64,000 nt of DNA, taken from positions 62,001 to 126,000 of the forward strand of contig NZ_ATSX01000002.1 in the NCBI RefSeq assembly GCF_000527695.1, read 5' to 3'. The stretch is from Commensalibacter papalotli (ex Servin-Garciduenas et al. 2014). GTDB taxonomy: Bacteria > Pseudomonadota > Alphaproteobacteria > Acetobacterales > Acetobacteraceae. Positions within the stretch are counted from its first letter, which is position 1, and each line of letters starts with the position of its first letter. Position numbers and translations under genes: made by a program. Below the pieces are notes generated by a model, which was given only the letters and a program-made list of their open reading frames with translations, was not told the origin of the DNA and did no database searches. Of the stretch, positions 10,471 to 19,133 are shown piece after piece.

Positions 10471-11148
10471 ATGAGCAAGAAAATTTCATTTGATCCATCC
10501 CTTATACGTTTCTCTGACCATTTTAAAGCATGGTTAGACAGCCTATTTATTGATCATTCAATTTTTAGACTGGTATGGACAAATTTTAACACCGTAATCC
10601 CAAATAAAGTATATCGTTGTAACCATCCAACGCCCAGCCGATTACGCAAATTTTCGCAAAAATATCATATAAAAACGATTGTTAATCTACGGGGTCAACG
10701 AGATTGTGGATCAGATGCTTTATCTCGTAATGCTGCAAAACAACTTGGGATAACACAGCTTGATTTACCATTTGAAAGCCGTGGCGCTCCTCATAAAGAT
10801 CGTATCTTGAATCTTGCTGCAATTTATCCAACACTCGAATTTCCAATTTTAATTCATTGTAAATCTGGCGCAGATCGTGCAGGTTTGGTCTCAGCTTTAA
10901 TCATGTTATTTGAGCATAAAACGATAGAAAAGGCTATTAGCCAACTTTCTTGGAAATATGGTCACTTTAAACAAGCCAAAACTGGAATTTTAGATCAGTT
11001 TTTTGTTTATTATTTTCAAGAAACCCACGGTAAAAGTAATTTTTTAACTTGGGTTCAACATCATTATCATGAAGATGCTTTAAGAGAACAATTTAAAGCA
11101 AAAAAAACTTTTTCTTTTATAACAGATAAAATTCTCCACAGAGAATAA
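10471..11148 (+). CDS. Dual-specificity/tyrosine phosphatase-like protein
   Basis: The 225-residue cytosolic protein carries the CX5R active-site loop HCKSGADRAG (C130, R136). Upstream is an NLRGQRDCGSD segment typical of bacterial DSP/PTP-like phosphatases. The substrate cannot be told; candidates are phosphoproteins, inositol phosphates or a lipid phosphate. It starts 18 bases after sdhB with an AAGGAT ribosome-binding site, so it is probably transcribed with the sdh operon. It ends 7 bases before the convergent XRE regulator gene. Confidence 0.8.
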   Translation: MSKKISFDPSLIRFSDHFKAWLDSLFIDHSIFRLVWTNFNTVIPNKVYRCNHPTPSRLRKFSQKYHIKTIVNLRGQRDCGSDALSRNAAKQLGITQLDLPFESRGAPHKDRILNLAAIYPTLEFPILIHCKSGADRAGLVSALIMLFEHKTIEKAISQLSWKYGHFKQAKTGILDQFFVYYFQETHGKSNFLTWVQHHYHEDALREQFKAKKTFSFITDKILHRE

Positions 11149-11154
11149 CTTGTT

Positions 11155-11667
11155 TTATTTCTGATGACCCATAACATGAATTAAATGTAAAAGTTTTTGA
11201 CGCACTTCTGGTTCTTGAATAGCATAATAAGCCTTTAACAAGTTTGTCGTTTCTTTATTATTCATCAAATCGAAAGTATTTTCATTATGACATAAAGACA
11301 TATCAACTATTGTATCATCTATAATATTTTCTACGTCTTGTGCTGTAGCGGCAGAAGTAGAGTTTGTAGGTAATATTTTTTCTTCTATATAAATAGGGTT
11401 TAATAACTCATCAAAGAAAAAATTAATAGGCACTTGTAATATTTGTGCAATATCAAACAGCCTTGAAGCACCTACACGATTACTGCCCTTTTCATATTTT
11501 TGAACTTGCTGAAAAGAAAGCCCTAAGGCTAAAGCCAATTTTTCTTGAGAGTATCCTAACAATCTTCTTCTTAAACGAATCCGCCCCCCGACTCTTTTAT
11601 CAATTGAACTAGAGTCCGTATTATTTTCTTTCGAATGAAGATTCGGAGATTCTTGATTTGTAGTCAT
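11155..11667 (-). CDS. XRE-family transcriptional regulator (PraR-like)
   Basis: An N-terminal Cro/C1-type helix-turn-helix occupies roughly residues 25-80 (RIRLRRRLLGYSQEKLALAL ... FQQVQKYEKGSNRVGASRL). A short C-terminal tail (EPEVRQKLLHLIHVMG) follows, as in PraR-like alphaproteobacterial regulators. I place the start at the ATG at 11667, giving 170 residues. The longer frame to 11721 would add a hydrophobic leader not expected of a cytosolic regulator. Two 18-bp near-identical repeats lie upstream and may be its operators. The target genes are unknown. Confidence 0.82.
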   Translation of the reverse strand: MTTNQESPNLHSKENNTDSSSIDKRVGGRIRLRRRLLGYSQEKLALALGLSFQQVQKYEKGSNRVGASRLFDIAQILQVPINFFFDELLNPIYIEEKILPTNSTSAATAQDVENIIDDTIVDMSLCHNENTFDLMNNKETTNLLKAYYAIQEPEVRQKLLHLIHVMGHQK

Positions 11668-11793
11668 AAAAACACTTACTCTCATAGCGAAAAGAATTGT
11701 TAAACAAAAAAAAAATTTCATTTGAATAATAACTGAATATTAATAAATTAATAATTAACAGCAATGGAAAATAAATTCAAGTATAGTTAGTTT

Positions 11794-11811
11794 AATTTGA
11801 TCTACTTATCT
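11794..11811 (+). repeat. 18-bp direct repeat, copy 1
   Basis: AATTTGATCTACTTATCT matches copy 2 at 12004-12021 at 15 of 18 positions. The copies are 210 bases apart in the divergent region upstream of the XRE regulator and nadK. It is a possible operator pair. Confidence 0.4.
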
Positions 11812-12003
11812 CAAAAATAAAATATACATTAAAAATATTTATTATATTTACTAAAGGTTGAAAAATAAAACTATAAATTGTATTTTATCGGTGCTTACAA
11901 ATAGATTTTGTAACAGTTAGTTATTTATAATGACTTAATAAATAATAACCATACCTAATAATCATTTTTTGTTTTTGATATTTTATTTCTTTCCAAAAGG
12001 ACT

Positions 12004-12021
12004 AATTTAGTCTACCTATCT
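12004..12021 (+). repeat. 18-bp direct repeat, copy 2
   Basis: AATTTAGTCTACCTATCT is the second copy of the repeat at 11794-11811, in the same orientation. The shared core is TCTACYTATCT. Confidence 0.4.
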
Positions 12022-12144
12022 ATGATTATTTTAAAAACTAAGTATTATAGTTTTTCCGTTGTAAATATTTTTTGTAGAATCATTTGTTCAACATATCTTT
12101 ATATAAATAATAACGCACTCATCTAAATTAATTTTGGAAATATT

Positions 12145-12933
12145 ATGTGGCCACCAATTGATCCACCAAAAAAAATACATTTCTTATCTGTAGCTAATCC
12201 AAAAGCGGTACAATACAAAAGAAACTTGATTAAAAAATATGGAAATTCAGATATTAATAATACAGAAGTCATCATTTGCATTGGTGGTGATGGTTTTATG
12301 CTTGAAACATTGCATAATTATCTGAATTATCAAATACCTATTTATAGTATTAATTTTGGCTCTGTTGGTTTTTTAACCAATCCCATCGTGACCTTAGAAA
12401 AAGATTTGCCACTTATTTTACATGAAGCCCAACCAACCTGTCTGCATCCTTTATCGATGACCGCTTATACGGCAGACGGGAAAACACATACAGCATTAGC
12501 CTTTAATGATATTTTCCTTTATCGACAAACGAGGCAGGCTGCAAAAATTCAAATTATAACTAATGATGAAATAAGATTATCTGAGTTAATTTGTGATGGC
12601 ATTATTGTATCAACTCCAGCCGGGTCAACAGCTTACAACTTATCAGCACATGGCCCTATTGTTCCGCTTAACTCAGGCCTTTTACCATTAACACCTATCT
12701 GTCCTTTCCGCCCTCGTCGATGGAGAGGGGCATTATTACCATCTAATACTTCAATTCAATTTTTAACAATTGAAGAACAAAAGCGTCCTATTGCAGCTGT
12801 TGCTGACTTTACAGAAATAAGAGATGTTACCAAAGTTTTTGTCAGAGAAAATCGATATATCAAATCTCAGATTTTATTTAATCCAGGACATGAATTATCC
12901 GATAGGATTGTAGCAGAACAATTTACTGCTTAA
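12145..12933 (+). CDS. nadK: NAD kinase
   Basis: NAD kinase phosphorylates NAD to NADP with ATP. The 262-residue product has the diagnostic GGDG motif (CIGGDGFMLETLH, about residue 50). The second conserved region reads STPAGSTAYNLSAHGPIV, and the conserved NDIFLYR segment is also present. A TGGAAAT stretch before the ATG can serve as ribosome-binding site. It is monocistronic, converging with the CtrA-like gene 3 bases downstream. Confidence 0.93.
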   Translation: MWPPIDPPKKIHFLSVANPKAVQYKRNLIKKYGNSDINNTEVIICIGGDGFMLETLHNYLNYQIPIYSINFGSVGFLTNPIVTLEKDLPLILHEAQPTCLHPLSMTAYTADGKTHTALAFNDIFLYRQTRQAAKIQIITNDEIRLSELICDGIIVSTPAGSTAYNLSAHGPIVPLNSGLLPLTPICPFRPRRWRGALLPSNTSIQFLTIEEQKRPIAAVADFTEIRDVTKVFVRENRYIKSQILFNPGHELSDRIVAEQFTA

Positions 12934-12936
12934 TAA

Positions 12937-13647
12937 TTATGCTTGATGCAAATTATCTTTTACAGCAGGGTTAGATTGACGGAAAATATAGCCCTGCCCC
13001 CACATGGTTGAAATCAAATCTCCTGCACCAGCATTTTGTAGCTTTTTTCTAAGCTTACAAACAAAGACATCAATAATTTTCATATCTGGCTCGTCTACAC
13101 CATCAGGATATAAATAATTTAAAATTGTTATTTTACTAATTAAAACACCACGTCTTAAAATCAACATTTCTAAAATGGCATATTCTTTACCCGTTAGACG
13201 AACAATATTACCATTCACGAAAACTTCACGTGTTTCTAAATTGATCTGTAATTGATCAACCTTGATAATACGATCAGCAACAACTTTATCTGAGCGTCTT
13301 AAAACAGCCTTACACCGAGCTAATAACTCTTGCGTCGCAAAAGGGATAACAACATAATCATCGACTCCAGCTTGAAATGCTTGCACTTTTAATTCTACGT
13401 CTGCTTTTTTAGAGACAACAAGCATGGGTAGTTTATCATTGATTGATCTTAACAACTTAATCGTCGCAAAAAACTGCTTGTCTAAAGCATCTAGCTCAAC
13501 AATAATCATATCATAATCATAAAACCGAGAGGCTGACAAAATCTGTGGATCATATCCGACACGATCGATAGAAAAACCAGTTGCCTTCAACTCTTGATAG
13601 AAATCATGTTCGGAAAAAAATATTTCGCCCATAAGAAGAACATGCAT
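12937..13647 (-). CDS. CtrA-like winged-helix regulator with a degenerate (D51E) receiver
   Basis: This is an OmpR-class two-domain regulator of 236 residues when started at the ATG at 13647, which has GGAG upstream. The DNA-binding domain is close to CtrA (LTGKEYAILEMLILRRG and MKIIDVFVCKLRKKL). The receiver aligns without gaps to CtrA but has lost phosphorylation residues. The acidic pair D8/D9 is E8/I9, the phospho-acceptor D51 is E51 (YDYDMIIVEL), and the conserved Lys of the TKPF motif is I101 (VIPF). It is therefore probably phosphorylation-independent, perhaps constitutively active. Whether a normal CtrA exists elsewhere cannot be seen. The longer frame to 13707 lacks comparable initiation signals. 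Confidence 0.85.
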   Translation of the reverse strand: MHVLLMGEIFFSEHDFYQELKATGFSIDRVGYDPQILSASRFYDYDMIIVELDALDKQFFATIKLLRSINDKLPMLVVSKKADVELKVQAFQAGVDDYVVIPFATQELLARCKAVLRRSDKVVADRIIKVDQLQINLETREVFVNGNIVRLTGKEYAILEMLILRRGVLISKITILNYLYPDGVDEPDMKIIDVFVCKLRKKLQNAGAGDLISTMWGQGYIFRQSNPAVKDNLHQA

Positions 13648-13799
13648 TATATCTACTCCAGATAGTTCTTTATAATTAATTACTACCATAGGTTGAAAAT
13701 AAATCAATTAAAACTTAATAAAGTTATAATAAATATGAATCTATTATTTATAGAGTATTATTAAGGTTACTTCATAACCTCAATAATACTCGTTAAGAA

Positions 13800-14246
13800 T
13801 TAACTTTTTCCAAATATTTTTTTAATAAATTGCCAAATAAATCCTCGTAGATAACCACCTAAAGGACCACTAAGTGCACCTATTAATGCTGTAATAGCCA
13901 ACGAATTCCGTAATTCTTTTAAATTATGATTACGAACAATTTTTGCCTCAATCTCTGCCTCACCAATTCTTTGTCTGAATGCGCACAAAAATAAAAGCAA
14001 CATACATACAAGATCAAAAGCAAAAACAATTAAAGATGTTCCCAAAAATCCTGTATGAAGCAAACTCAAACAAAGTGCTGCCACAACGGCATGAATAGAA
14101 ATCAAAGCAAATAAACCAAAAAGAGCTCCAACCAAACATAAAATAACTTGCTTGCTAATTCTAATTGACTTTTTCTTAAGAAGCATAACCTCAGCATCGA
14201 CTGCGGCCTTACCGTATTCAGCAATCTTCATGGTTTTTAAAATCAC
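13800..14246 (-). CDS. Phage-holin-family (DUF1469-like) membrane protein
   Basis: The 148-residue protein has two long hydrophobic segments (about residues 33-60 and 66-90) followed by an amphipathic tail and a C-terminal hydrophobic stretch. This layout resembles the small membrane proteins classed as putative Actinobacteriophage holin superfamily III (DUF1469). These are usually cellular, not phage, genes found next to DUF883 genes, as here. An ATG five codons later (14231) is an alternative start. The function is unknown and probably envelope-related. Confidence 0.65.
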   Translation of the reverse strand: MILKTMKIAEYGKAAVDAEVMLLKKKSIRISKQVILCLVGALFGLFALISIHAVVAALCLSLLHTGFLGTSLIVFAFDLVCMLLLFLCAFRQRIGEAEIEAKIVRNHNLKELRNSLAITALIGALSGPLGGYLRGFIWQFIKKIFGKS

Positions 14247-14264
14247 TTTCTAATTAGGATGAAA

Positions 14265-14546
14265 TTAACGAATAACTCTTCCTAATAAATACCCAATGAC
14301 GATAGATAGAACAATAGCAATTAAAGGCTTTGATTGAACTTTATCAGAAACGTGCTTAATTTGATGATCGGTCATTTCTTTTGTATTGTGAACAACCTGA
14401 TCAGCTTTATCCGCTGCTTGAACAATTGCTGGTGTTACACGATCGTTTAGCAACTCTTCAACTTGATTTTTCAAAGATTTGATTTCTTCTTGTGCATTTT
14501 TTTGCAATGCAGCCACTTTTTTCTTATCTTTTTTACTAAAAAACAT
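14265..14546 (-). CDS. DUF883 (ElaB/YqjD-type) membrane-anchored protein
   Basis: This short protein of 93 residues has a charged coiled-coil-like N-terminal part (VAALQKNAQEEIKSLKNQVE). A single C-terminal transmembrane helix ends in GYLLGRVIR, the typical DUF883 C-terminus. In E. coli such proteins are inner-membrane, ribosome-associating and stationary-phase induced. The start at 14546 is chosen because AAAGGAAAC lies 7 bases upstream. The longer frame to 14582 lacks this. It forms an operon with the holin-like gene 19 bases downstream. Confidence 0.75.
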   Translation of the reverse strand: MFFSKKDKKKVAALQKNAQEEIKSLKNQVEELLNDRVTPAIVQAADKADQVVHNTKEMTDHQIKHVSDKVQSKPLIAIVLSIVIGYLLGRVIR

Positions 14547-14757
14547 TGCCGTTTCCTTTATATTGAATACTGAAAATCTCAATTACTTACAACAAAACAC
14601 TCATTACAATTATCTTACGAACCTAGTATAACTATATTTTAATAATTTATATATAAAAAATGAATGTTTCTTTGTTTTTTTATAAATTAATTTTACATAC
14701 TAACATAAACAATTTATAGTTTAAAAATTATTTTCACGTAATATTTATAAACTTTAC

Positions 14758-15696
14758 ATGTTCTCATATCGATTTTTGCTTTTATTTTTAGTTTCAATAA
14801 TATTAACCCCTTCTTTTTGCTTTGGAAATACCAGAGAAAAAAGAGCGAGTTTAGGTGTATTAAATGGTTATCAATTTTATTTTAAAAAATATTCAAACAG
14901 ATATCATTTCATCACTTGGGATGGTAATATTCAGACACTACAACAAGCACTTTCATTAAATAATAAAATTATAGATCTTTTGCTATTAAACAAAAAAACA
15001 GCAGAACAGGCATGTAATCTAGGATTACTAATACCTCTTCATGATGATTTACTATCGTCTAATAATAAACAATGTGATTTTCAAACATTCACTGATCATA
15101 TTGCTCTTGCATGGGATACACAAAAATTACATTTTAACCCTACTTGGAAAGATTTTTGGAATATCACACAATATCCAGGAAAAAGAGGATTACAAAAAGA
15201 CGCACTTAGTGCTTTATCCATCGCGCTATTAGCTGATGGGGTCTCTTCTGAGGATGTTATAGAGGTTTTATCGACCCCATCGGGGATTCTACGCGCTTTT
15301 AAAAAATTAAATCAGCTTCGTCCTTATATTGTTTGGTGGACAACTCCCAATGAAGCTAATTTTTTATTATATAAAAACCAAGTATTAATGACCAGCGCCT
15401 CTGTCCTAAGTATCAATGCGTTTCAACAACAGCACCCATTATCACACTTTCAATTTCAACATCAAAATACCGTTGAAAGTCCCATTGTATTAAGTATTCC
15501 TGTTACTATACAGACACATCGAATTAAAATGATTAATGATTTACTAAAAACACATCCTTTACATCCATTTTCCACTTCTAATCCAAAACATCGCATATGG
15601 CACACAAGCATTCCACAAGAATCCATCTCCCCTCAACAATCTTCTGTTTCTTTAGATGAAATATTTGATGAGTGGCTTCATTTAACAAAACAATAA
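14758..15696 (+). CDS. Orphan extracellular solute-binding protein
   Basis: The 312-residue exported protein has an N-terminal signal peptide (hydrophobic residues 6-20, likely cleavage after CFG). The fold signature resembles PotD/PotF-like polyamine-type binding proteins: LLLNKKTAEQACNLGLLIPL, then AWDTQKL, then WKDFWNITQYPGKRGL. No ABC permease or ATPase gene is adjacent. It would have to work with a distant transporter or act as a scavenger or sensor. The ligand cannot be assigned. Confidence 0.6.
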   Translation: MFSYRFLLLFLVSIILTPSFCFGNTREKRASLGVLNGYQFYFKKYSNRYHFITWDGNIQTLQQALSLNNKIIDLLLLNKKTAEQACNLGLLIPLHDDLLSSNNKQCDFQTFTDHIALAWDTQKLHFNPTWKDFWNITQYPGKRGLQKDALSALSIALLADGVSSEDVIEVLSTPSGILRAFKKLNQLRPYIVWWTTPNEANFLLYKNQVLMTSASVLSINAFQQQHPLSHFQFQHQNTVESPIVLSIPVTIQTHRIKMINDLLKTHPLHPFSTSNPKHRIWHTSIPQESISPQQSSVSLDEIFDEWLHLTKQ

Positions 15697-15776
15697 GTCA
15701 ATTAATTAACTAAAAGTGATGAAAATCTCTTGACTGAAAAAGAACAAAGACTTATTCGCATAGTATATTTAGAAAA

Positions 15777-16043
15777 ATGGAATATATATCTGCACCTTTT
15801 AAAAAACAGATATATCGAAACAGTTTTATGATGCTTCTTATGTCTTTTATACATAATCTTATCGCAAGTTTTTTTCAATTATCTTTCCTAGTAAAGATAT
15901 GTAGATTATTATCTATTACTTCCTCTATCGTAGTTATCTTCTTTTCTTATGTTACGTTGTCTGTAAACTGTATTCTTACTTTTTTTGAAATAATTCATAT
16001 TATAAAAAACCATAAAAATACCCTGTTAGTTCCTATGAAATGA
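15777..16043 (+). CDS. Possible small membrane protein preceding DUF1656 gene
   Basis: An 88-codon frame encodes a hydrophobic, basic protein with two likely membrane segments. It ends in an ATGA overlap with the DUF1656 gene, which suggests translational coupling. No ribosome-binding site is apparent and I do not recognise the family. In related loci this position holds a large FUSC-type pump (AaeB-like), but the frame is far too short and shows no FUSC motif. It may be spurious in AT-rich DNA. Confidence 0.3.
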   Translation: MEYISAPFKKQIYRNSFMMLLMSFIHNLIASFFQLSFLVKICRLLSITSSIVVIFFSYVTLSVNCILTFFEIIHIIKNHKNTLLVPMK

Positions 16044-16234
16044 TCGCAGAATTTGATTTTTTTGGCATTTTTATTGCCCCTTTTATTGTATACGCATTGC
16101 TTGCCTTGGTGGTGACAATGATTATACGCTCTATTTTATGGAGAACGGGTTTAATAAAAATGTTTTGGCACCTTGCTTTGTTTGAAGTAGCCTTATATTT
16201 TTGTATTCTATGTTTGCTTATTCTTTACGTATAA
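16040..16234 (+). CDS. DUF1656 (AaeX-like) inner-membrane protein
   Basis: This 64-residue two-helix membrane protein has the DUF1656 pattern: an EFDFFGIFIAPF start, a middle basic loop (WRTGL) and FWHLALFEVALY. Such proteins sit between FUSC and HlyD genes in aromatic-acid/drug efflux operons, where their role is unclear. The downstream HlyD gene starts 34 bases later. Confidence 0.8.
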   Translation: MIAEFDFFGIFIAPFIVYALLALVVTMIIRSILWRTGLIKMFWHLALFEVALYFCILCLLILYV

Positions 16235-16267
16235 CCCTTTTATTCCTATAAGTTTTGATCCTATATC

Positions 16268-17179
16268 ATGTTTTCTCTTAGCAATATCATCCGTATCAGT
16301 TTAACACTTATTGTTGTTATCATTGCCATTATTCTAGGGGTTACCCTTTGGGATACGTATATGATTGCCCCATGGACACGTGACGGACGGGTCAGGGTTT
16401 ATGTTGTTAAAATCGCCCCCGAAGTTGCTGGGACTGTTGTTCAAGTTCCTGTTAAAGATAACCAATATGTCCGTAAAGGCGAGCCTTTATTTATTATTGA
16501 TCCTGCACGTTTCAGGATTGCTATTCAGCAAGCACAGGCAAGCTTGGAAAATGCAGAAGCAAACCTAACCTTACAACGTCGTAACGCAATGCGTCGTAAA
16601 GGGCTTGAAGGCATCGTATCAACTGAAGAAAAAGAAGATTTTAATACTAAAGTTGCAACCGCGCAGGCCAGCGTTGATAGTGCAAAAGCTTCATTAGACG
16701 AAGCTAAATTGAATTTGCAGCGCTCTATTTTGTACTCGCCTGTTAATGGCTATATTACCAACTTGAACCTGCGGGTTGGGGATTACGTCAGTACAGGACA
16801 ATCCTATTTATCCGTTGTCGATGCCGATTCTTTTTGGGTTTATGGATATTTTGAAGAAACCAAGATGTGGGGTATTCACGTAGGTGACGTCGCCCGGATC
16901 AAATTAATGGGATATAAACAAATTCTGCCTGGGCATGTAGTCAGTATTGCTCGCGGTATTAATGATGCCAATGCTGATACGGATGCTTTTGGATTGCAAA
17001 ATGTTAACCCAATCTTTACTTGGGTCAGATTAGCCCAACGTATTCCCGTTAGAATTCATATTGATCATGTTCCTGATACTATGCACTTGTCTGCTGGTAT
17101 GACTGCAACCGTCAGTATTGGCCCTGAAACCAAAGGGCGCAGAGGTATTTTGGCCTCATGGTTGCAAAATCATTTATAA
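16268..17179 (+). CDS. HlyD/AaeA-type periplasmic adaptor of an efflux pump
   Basis: The 303-residue membrane-fusion protein has one N-terminal transmembrane helix (residues 7-27). The motif APWTRDGRVRVYVVKIAPEV follows, as in AaeA/EmrA-like adaptors. A split biotinyl-lipoyl domain flanks a helical hairpin (QAQASLENAEANLTLQRR), and a beta-barrel contains YFEETKMWGIHVGD. It should link an inner-membrane pump to the NodT-type outer-membrane channel encoded next. The cognate FUSC-type pump is not in this locus. Confidence 0.88.
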   Translation: MFSLSNIIRISLTLIVVIIAIILGVTLWDTYMIAPWTRDGRVRVYVVKIAPEVAGTVVQVPVKDNQYVRKGEPLFIIDPARFRIAIQQAQASLENAEANLTLQRRNAMRRKGLEGIVSTEEKEDFNTKVATAQASVDSAKASLDEAKLNLQRSILYSPVNGYITNLNLRVGDYVSTGQSYLSVVDADSFWVYGYFEETKMWGIHVGDVARIKLMGYKQILPGHVVSIARGINDANADTDAFGLQNVNPIFTWVRLAQRIPVRIHIDHVPDTMHLSAGMTATVSIGPETKGRRGILASWLQNHL

Positions 17180-17190
17180 GGAACAATTTT

Positions 17191-18699
17191 ATGTATAAAC
17201 AATTTCTTCGTTATACAATGCCAATTGTTCTTTTATGTGGATTAGCAGCATGTACAGTCGGCCCTGATTTTCGTCGAGATCACATGAAGATCCCAGACCA
17301 ATGGACAGAAAAAGTTTGGAAAAAACCTGCTACCGCGGAACAAATTGCTCAAGCAACCAATGATATGAAACGTTGGTGGGAACAATTTCATGATCCGTTG
17401 TTAAACCACCTTGTTGAAGAAGCCATCAATAATAATTATGATCTTAAAACGGCGGGGCAACGTATCTTATCGGCTCAGGCCTTAAGAGATAAAAATGCAG
17501 CCAGTTGGTACCCGCAATTAGATGGCTCTGCAGGATATGGCTATCAAACAACTTCCTATACAACATCGCAAACCATTGCACAAAACGGTAATGCGAATAA
17601 CGCTGCTATCAGACGTTATGGCGCCACTTTCAGTTGGCAGATTGATGCTTTTGGACAAATAAGGCGTATGGTTCAATCTCAAGAAGAAGCTGTTAAAGTT
17701 TCTATTGAAGAAAGACGCTCTATTTTATTAACGATGCTTTCTCAATTGGCAAATAATTACGTAACGTTACGCAATATGCAACTTCGCCTTAGAATTGCAG
17801 ATGAAAATGTTGCTATTGCTCAATATGTTTACAATTTAGCCCAAAAACAATATCTTGAAGGTACTGGTACAACGCTAAGCACAGCGCAAGCTCAGGCCGA
17901 GTTGGAAGCTCAAAGAGCATCCAGAGAGCCAATTAAAACCAGCATTACACAAATTACACATGCCATTGACGTTCTGATTGGGCAAGTTCCAGGAACAACC
18001 GAGGCTTTACTTAAAGAAGAAAAACCTCAGCCTGATCTTCCTCCTTATCCACCCTCTATACCCTCCATTGCCCTTGCCAACCGTCCTGACGTTAGAATGG
18101 CAGAGCGGCAATACGCAATGGCTACAGCTAATATTGGTGTTGCGGTTTCTCAACTCTATCCACAATTCTCTATTGATATGAGCGCAATGCCGACGACTTC
18201 TTTTACCAGTCAAATGGCTAACATTGCCAGCTTAGTATCAAGCAGCTTTATTAACATGTCCATTCCAGGATTACATGGTGGTCGTTTAAGTGCCCAGGTT
18301 AAAGGTGCGCAAGCTGATGCAGAAGCAGCAAGGTTACAATATCGCCAAACCATCCTAAACGCTCTGAAAGAAGTTGAAGATGTCATCGCGGCATGGGGTG
18401 ATGATTCAGAGCATGTAGAACTGTTGCACAAATCAAAGTTAAGCAGCCAATTAGCTTTAGAGCGCGCTCAAAAACTTTATAAAGCGGGTTTGACAGGATA
18501 TTTGGACGTTCTTACCTCTCAAAGAACAGCTACCACAGCTGCCAATGCAGAAGCAGTTGCAATTTTAGATCGCTTCCAAGATGCTGTTAACTTATTCACT
18601 GCATTAGGTGCAGGATGGCAAGGAGTGGATATCACTAAAACAGAACTGCCGGTTACTTTGGAACAACAAAATATATGGGCAAAGGCTATTAAACAATAA
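17191..18699 (+). CDS. NodT-family outer-membrane efflux lipoprotein
   Basis: This TolC-like outer-membrane channel has 502 residues from the ATG at 17191, chosen because AAGGAAC lies upstream. A longer frame to 17158 would overlap the HlyD gene. The N-terminus is a lipoprotein signal with lipobox LAAC, followed by TVGPDF, as in NodT proteins. Two outer-membrane efflux repeats follow (QRILSAQALRDKNAASWYP and AERQYAMATANIGVAVSQLY). It is the last gene of the DUF1656-HlyD-NodT operon. Confidence 0.9.
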   Translation: MYKQFLRYTMPIVLLCGLAACTVGPDFRRDHMKIPDQWTEKVWKKPATAEQIAQATNDMKRWWEQFHDPLLNHLVEEAINNNYDLKTAGQRILSAQALRDKNAASWYPQLDGSAGYGYQTTSYTTSQTIAQNGNANNAAIRRYGATFSWQIDAFGQIRRMVQSQEEAVKVSIEERRSILLTMLSQLANNYVTLRNMQLRLRIADENVAIAQYVYNLAQKQYLEGTGTTLSTAQAQAELEAQRASREPIKTSITQITHAIDVLIGQVPGTTEALLKEEKPQPDLPPYPPSIPSIALANRPDVRMAERQYAMATANIGVAVSQLYPQFSIDMSAMPTTSFTSQMANIASLVSSSFINMSIPGLHGGRLSAQVKGAQADAEAARLQYRQTILNALKEVEDVIAAWGDDSEHVELLHKSKLSSQLALERAQKLYKAGLTGYLDVLTSQRTATTAANAEAVAILDRFQDAVNLFTALGAGWQGVDITKTELPVTLEQQNIWAKAIKQ

Positions 18700-18714
18700 C
18701 AGCACTGATAACGA

Positions 18715-18933
18715 TTATATTTCGTTATCACGCCCCATAATTGCAATCCGATAACTCGACCAAGCAATTAAAACAATTCCTATAATTGTTAGAATAATTG
18801 GAATAGTCAAAGAATAACCATCTACATAAATATGCATTGCTATATACACAAGATCTGTAAAAGTTAAAATAATACCTAGTAGTAATGCAATTAAAGCATG
18901 AGATAAGCTTTTTAATAAAAAATAATCTTCCAT
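18715..18933 (-). CDS. Small two-helix membrane protein of unknown function
   Basis: The 72-residue product has two strongly predicted membrane helices (about residues 13-34 and 43-60) and a charged C-terminus (RDNEI). AAAAGGT lies a few bases before the ATG, which supports real translation. It is convergent with the NodT gene and divergent from the DUF475 gene. No family was recognised. Confidence 0.5.
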   Translation of the reverse strand: MEDYFLLKSLSHALIALLLGIILTFTDLVYIAMHIYVDGYSLTIPIILTIIGIVLIAWSSYRIAIMGRDNEI

Positions 18934-19133
18934 TTTACCTTTTCTTTCAATCTTCTTAAATAGTATATAAGATGTAAATTATAAGAAACAAATACAAAAT
19001 CTTTATATTTCTCTATAATTTAATAATCGTCTTTAATATTCTATTACGATAGAAATTGTGAATAATGCTGGTAATTTCATTAATAAACGCTTATTACCAA
19101 CTTTTATCGACCTCACTTACTGGATATTCACAA

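Larger units (their letters stand above)
11668..12144. other. AT-rich intergenic region between the XRE regulator and nadK
   Basis: About 475 bases without a supported gene lie between two divergent genes. The DNA is very AT-rich. The only structure I see is a pair of 18-bp direct repeats (listed separately). No convincing -35/-10 pair or RNA gene was found. Confidence 0.5.

Noticed and set aside
13800-14246. Holin-like gene as sign of a prophage
   Set aside because: No other phage gene is nearby, and the DUF883 neighbour points to a cellular envelope/stress protein pair.
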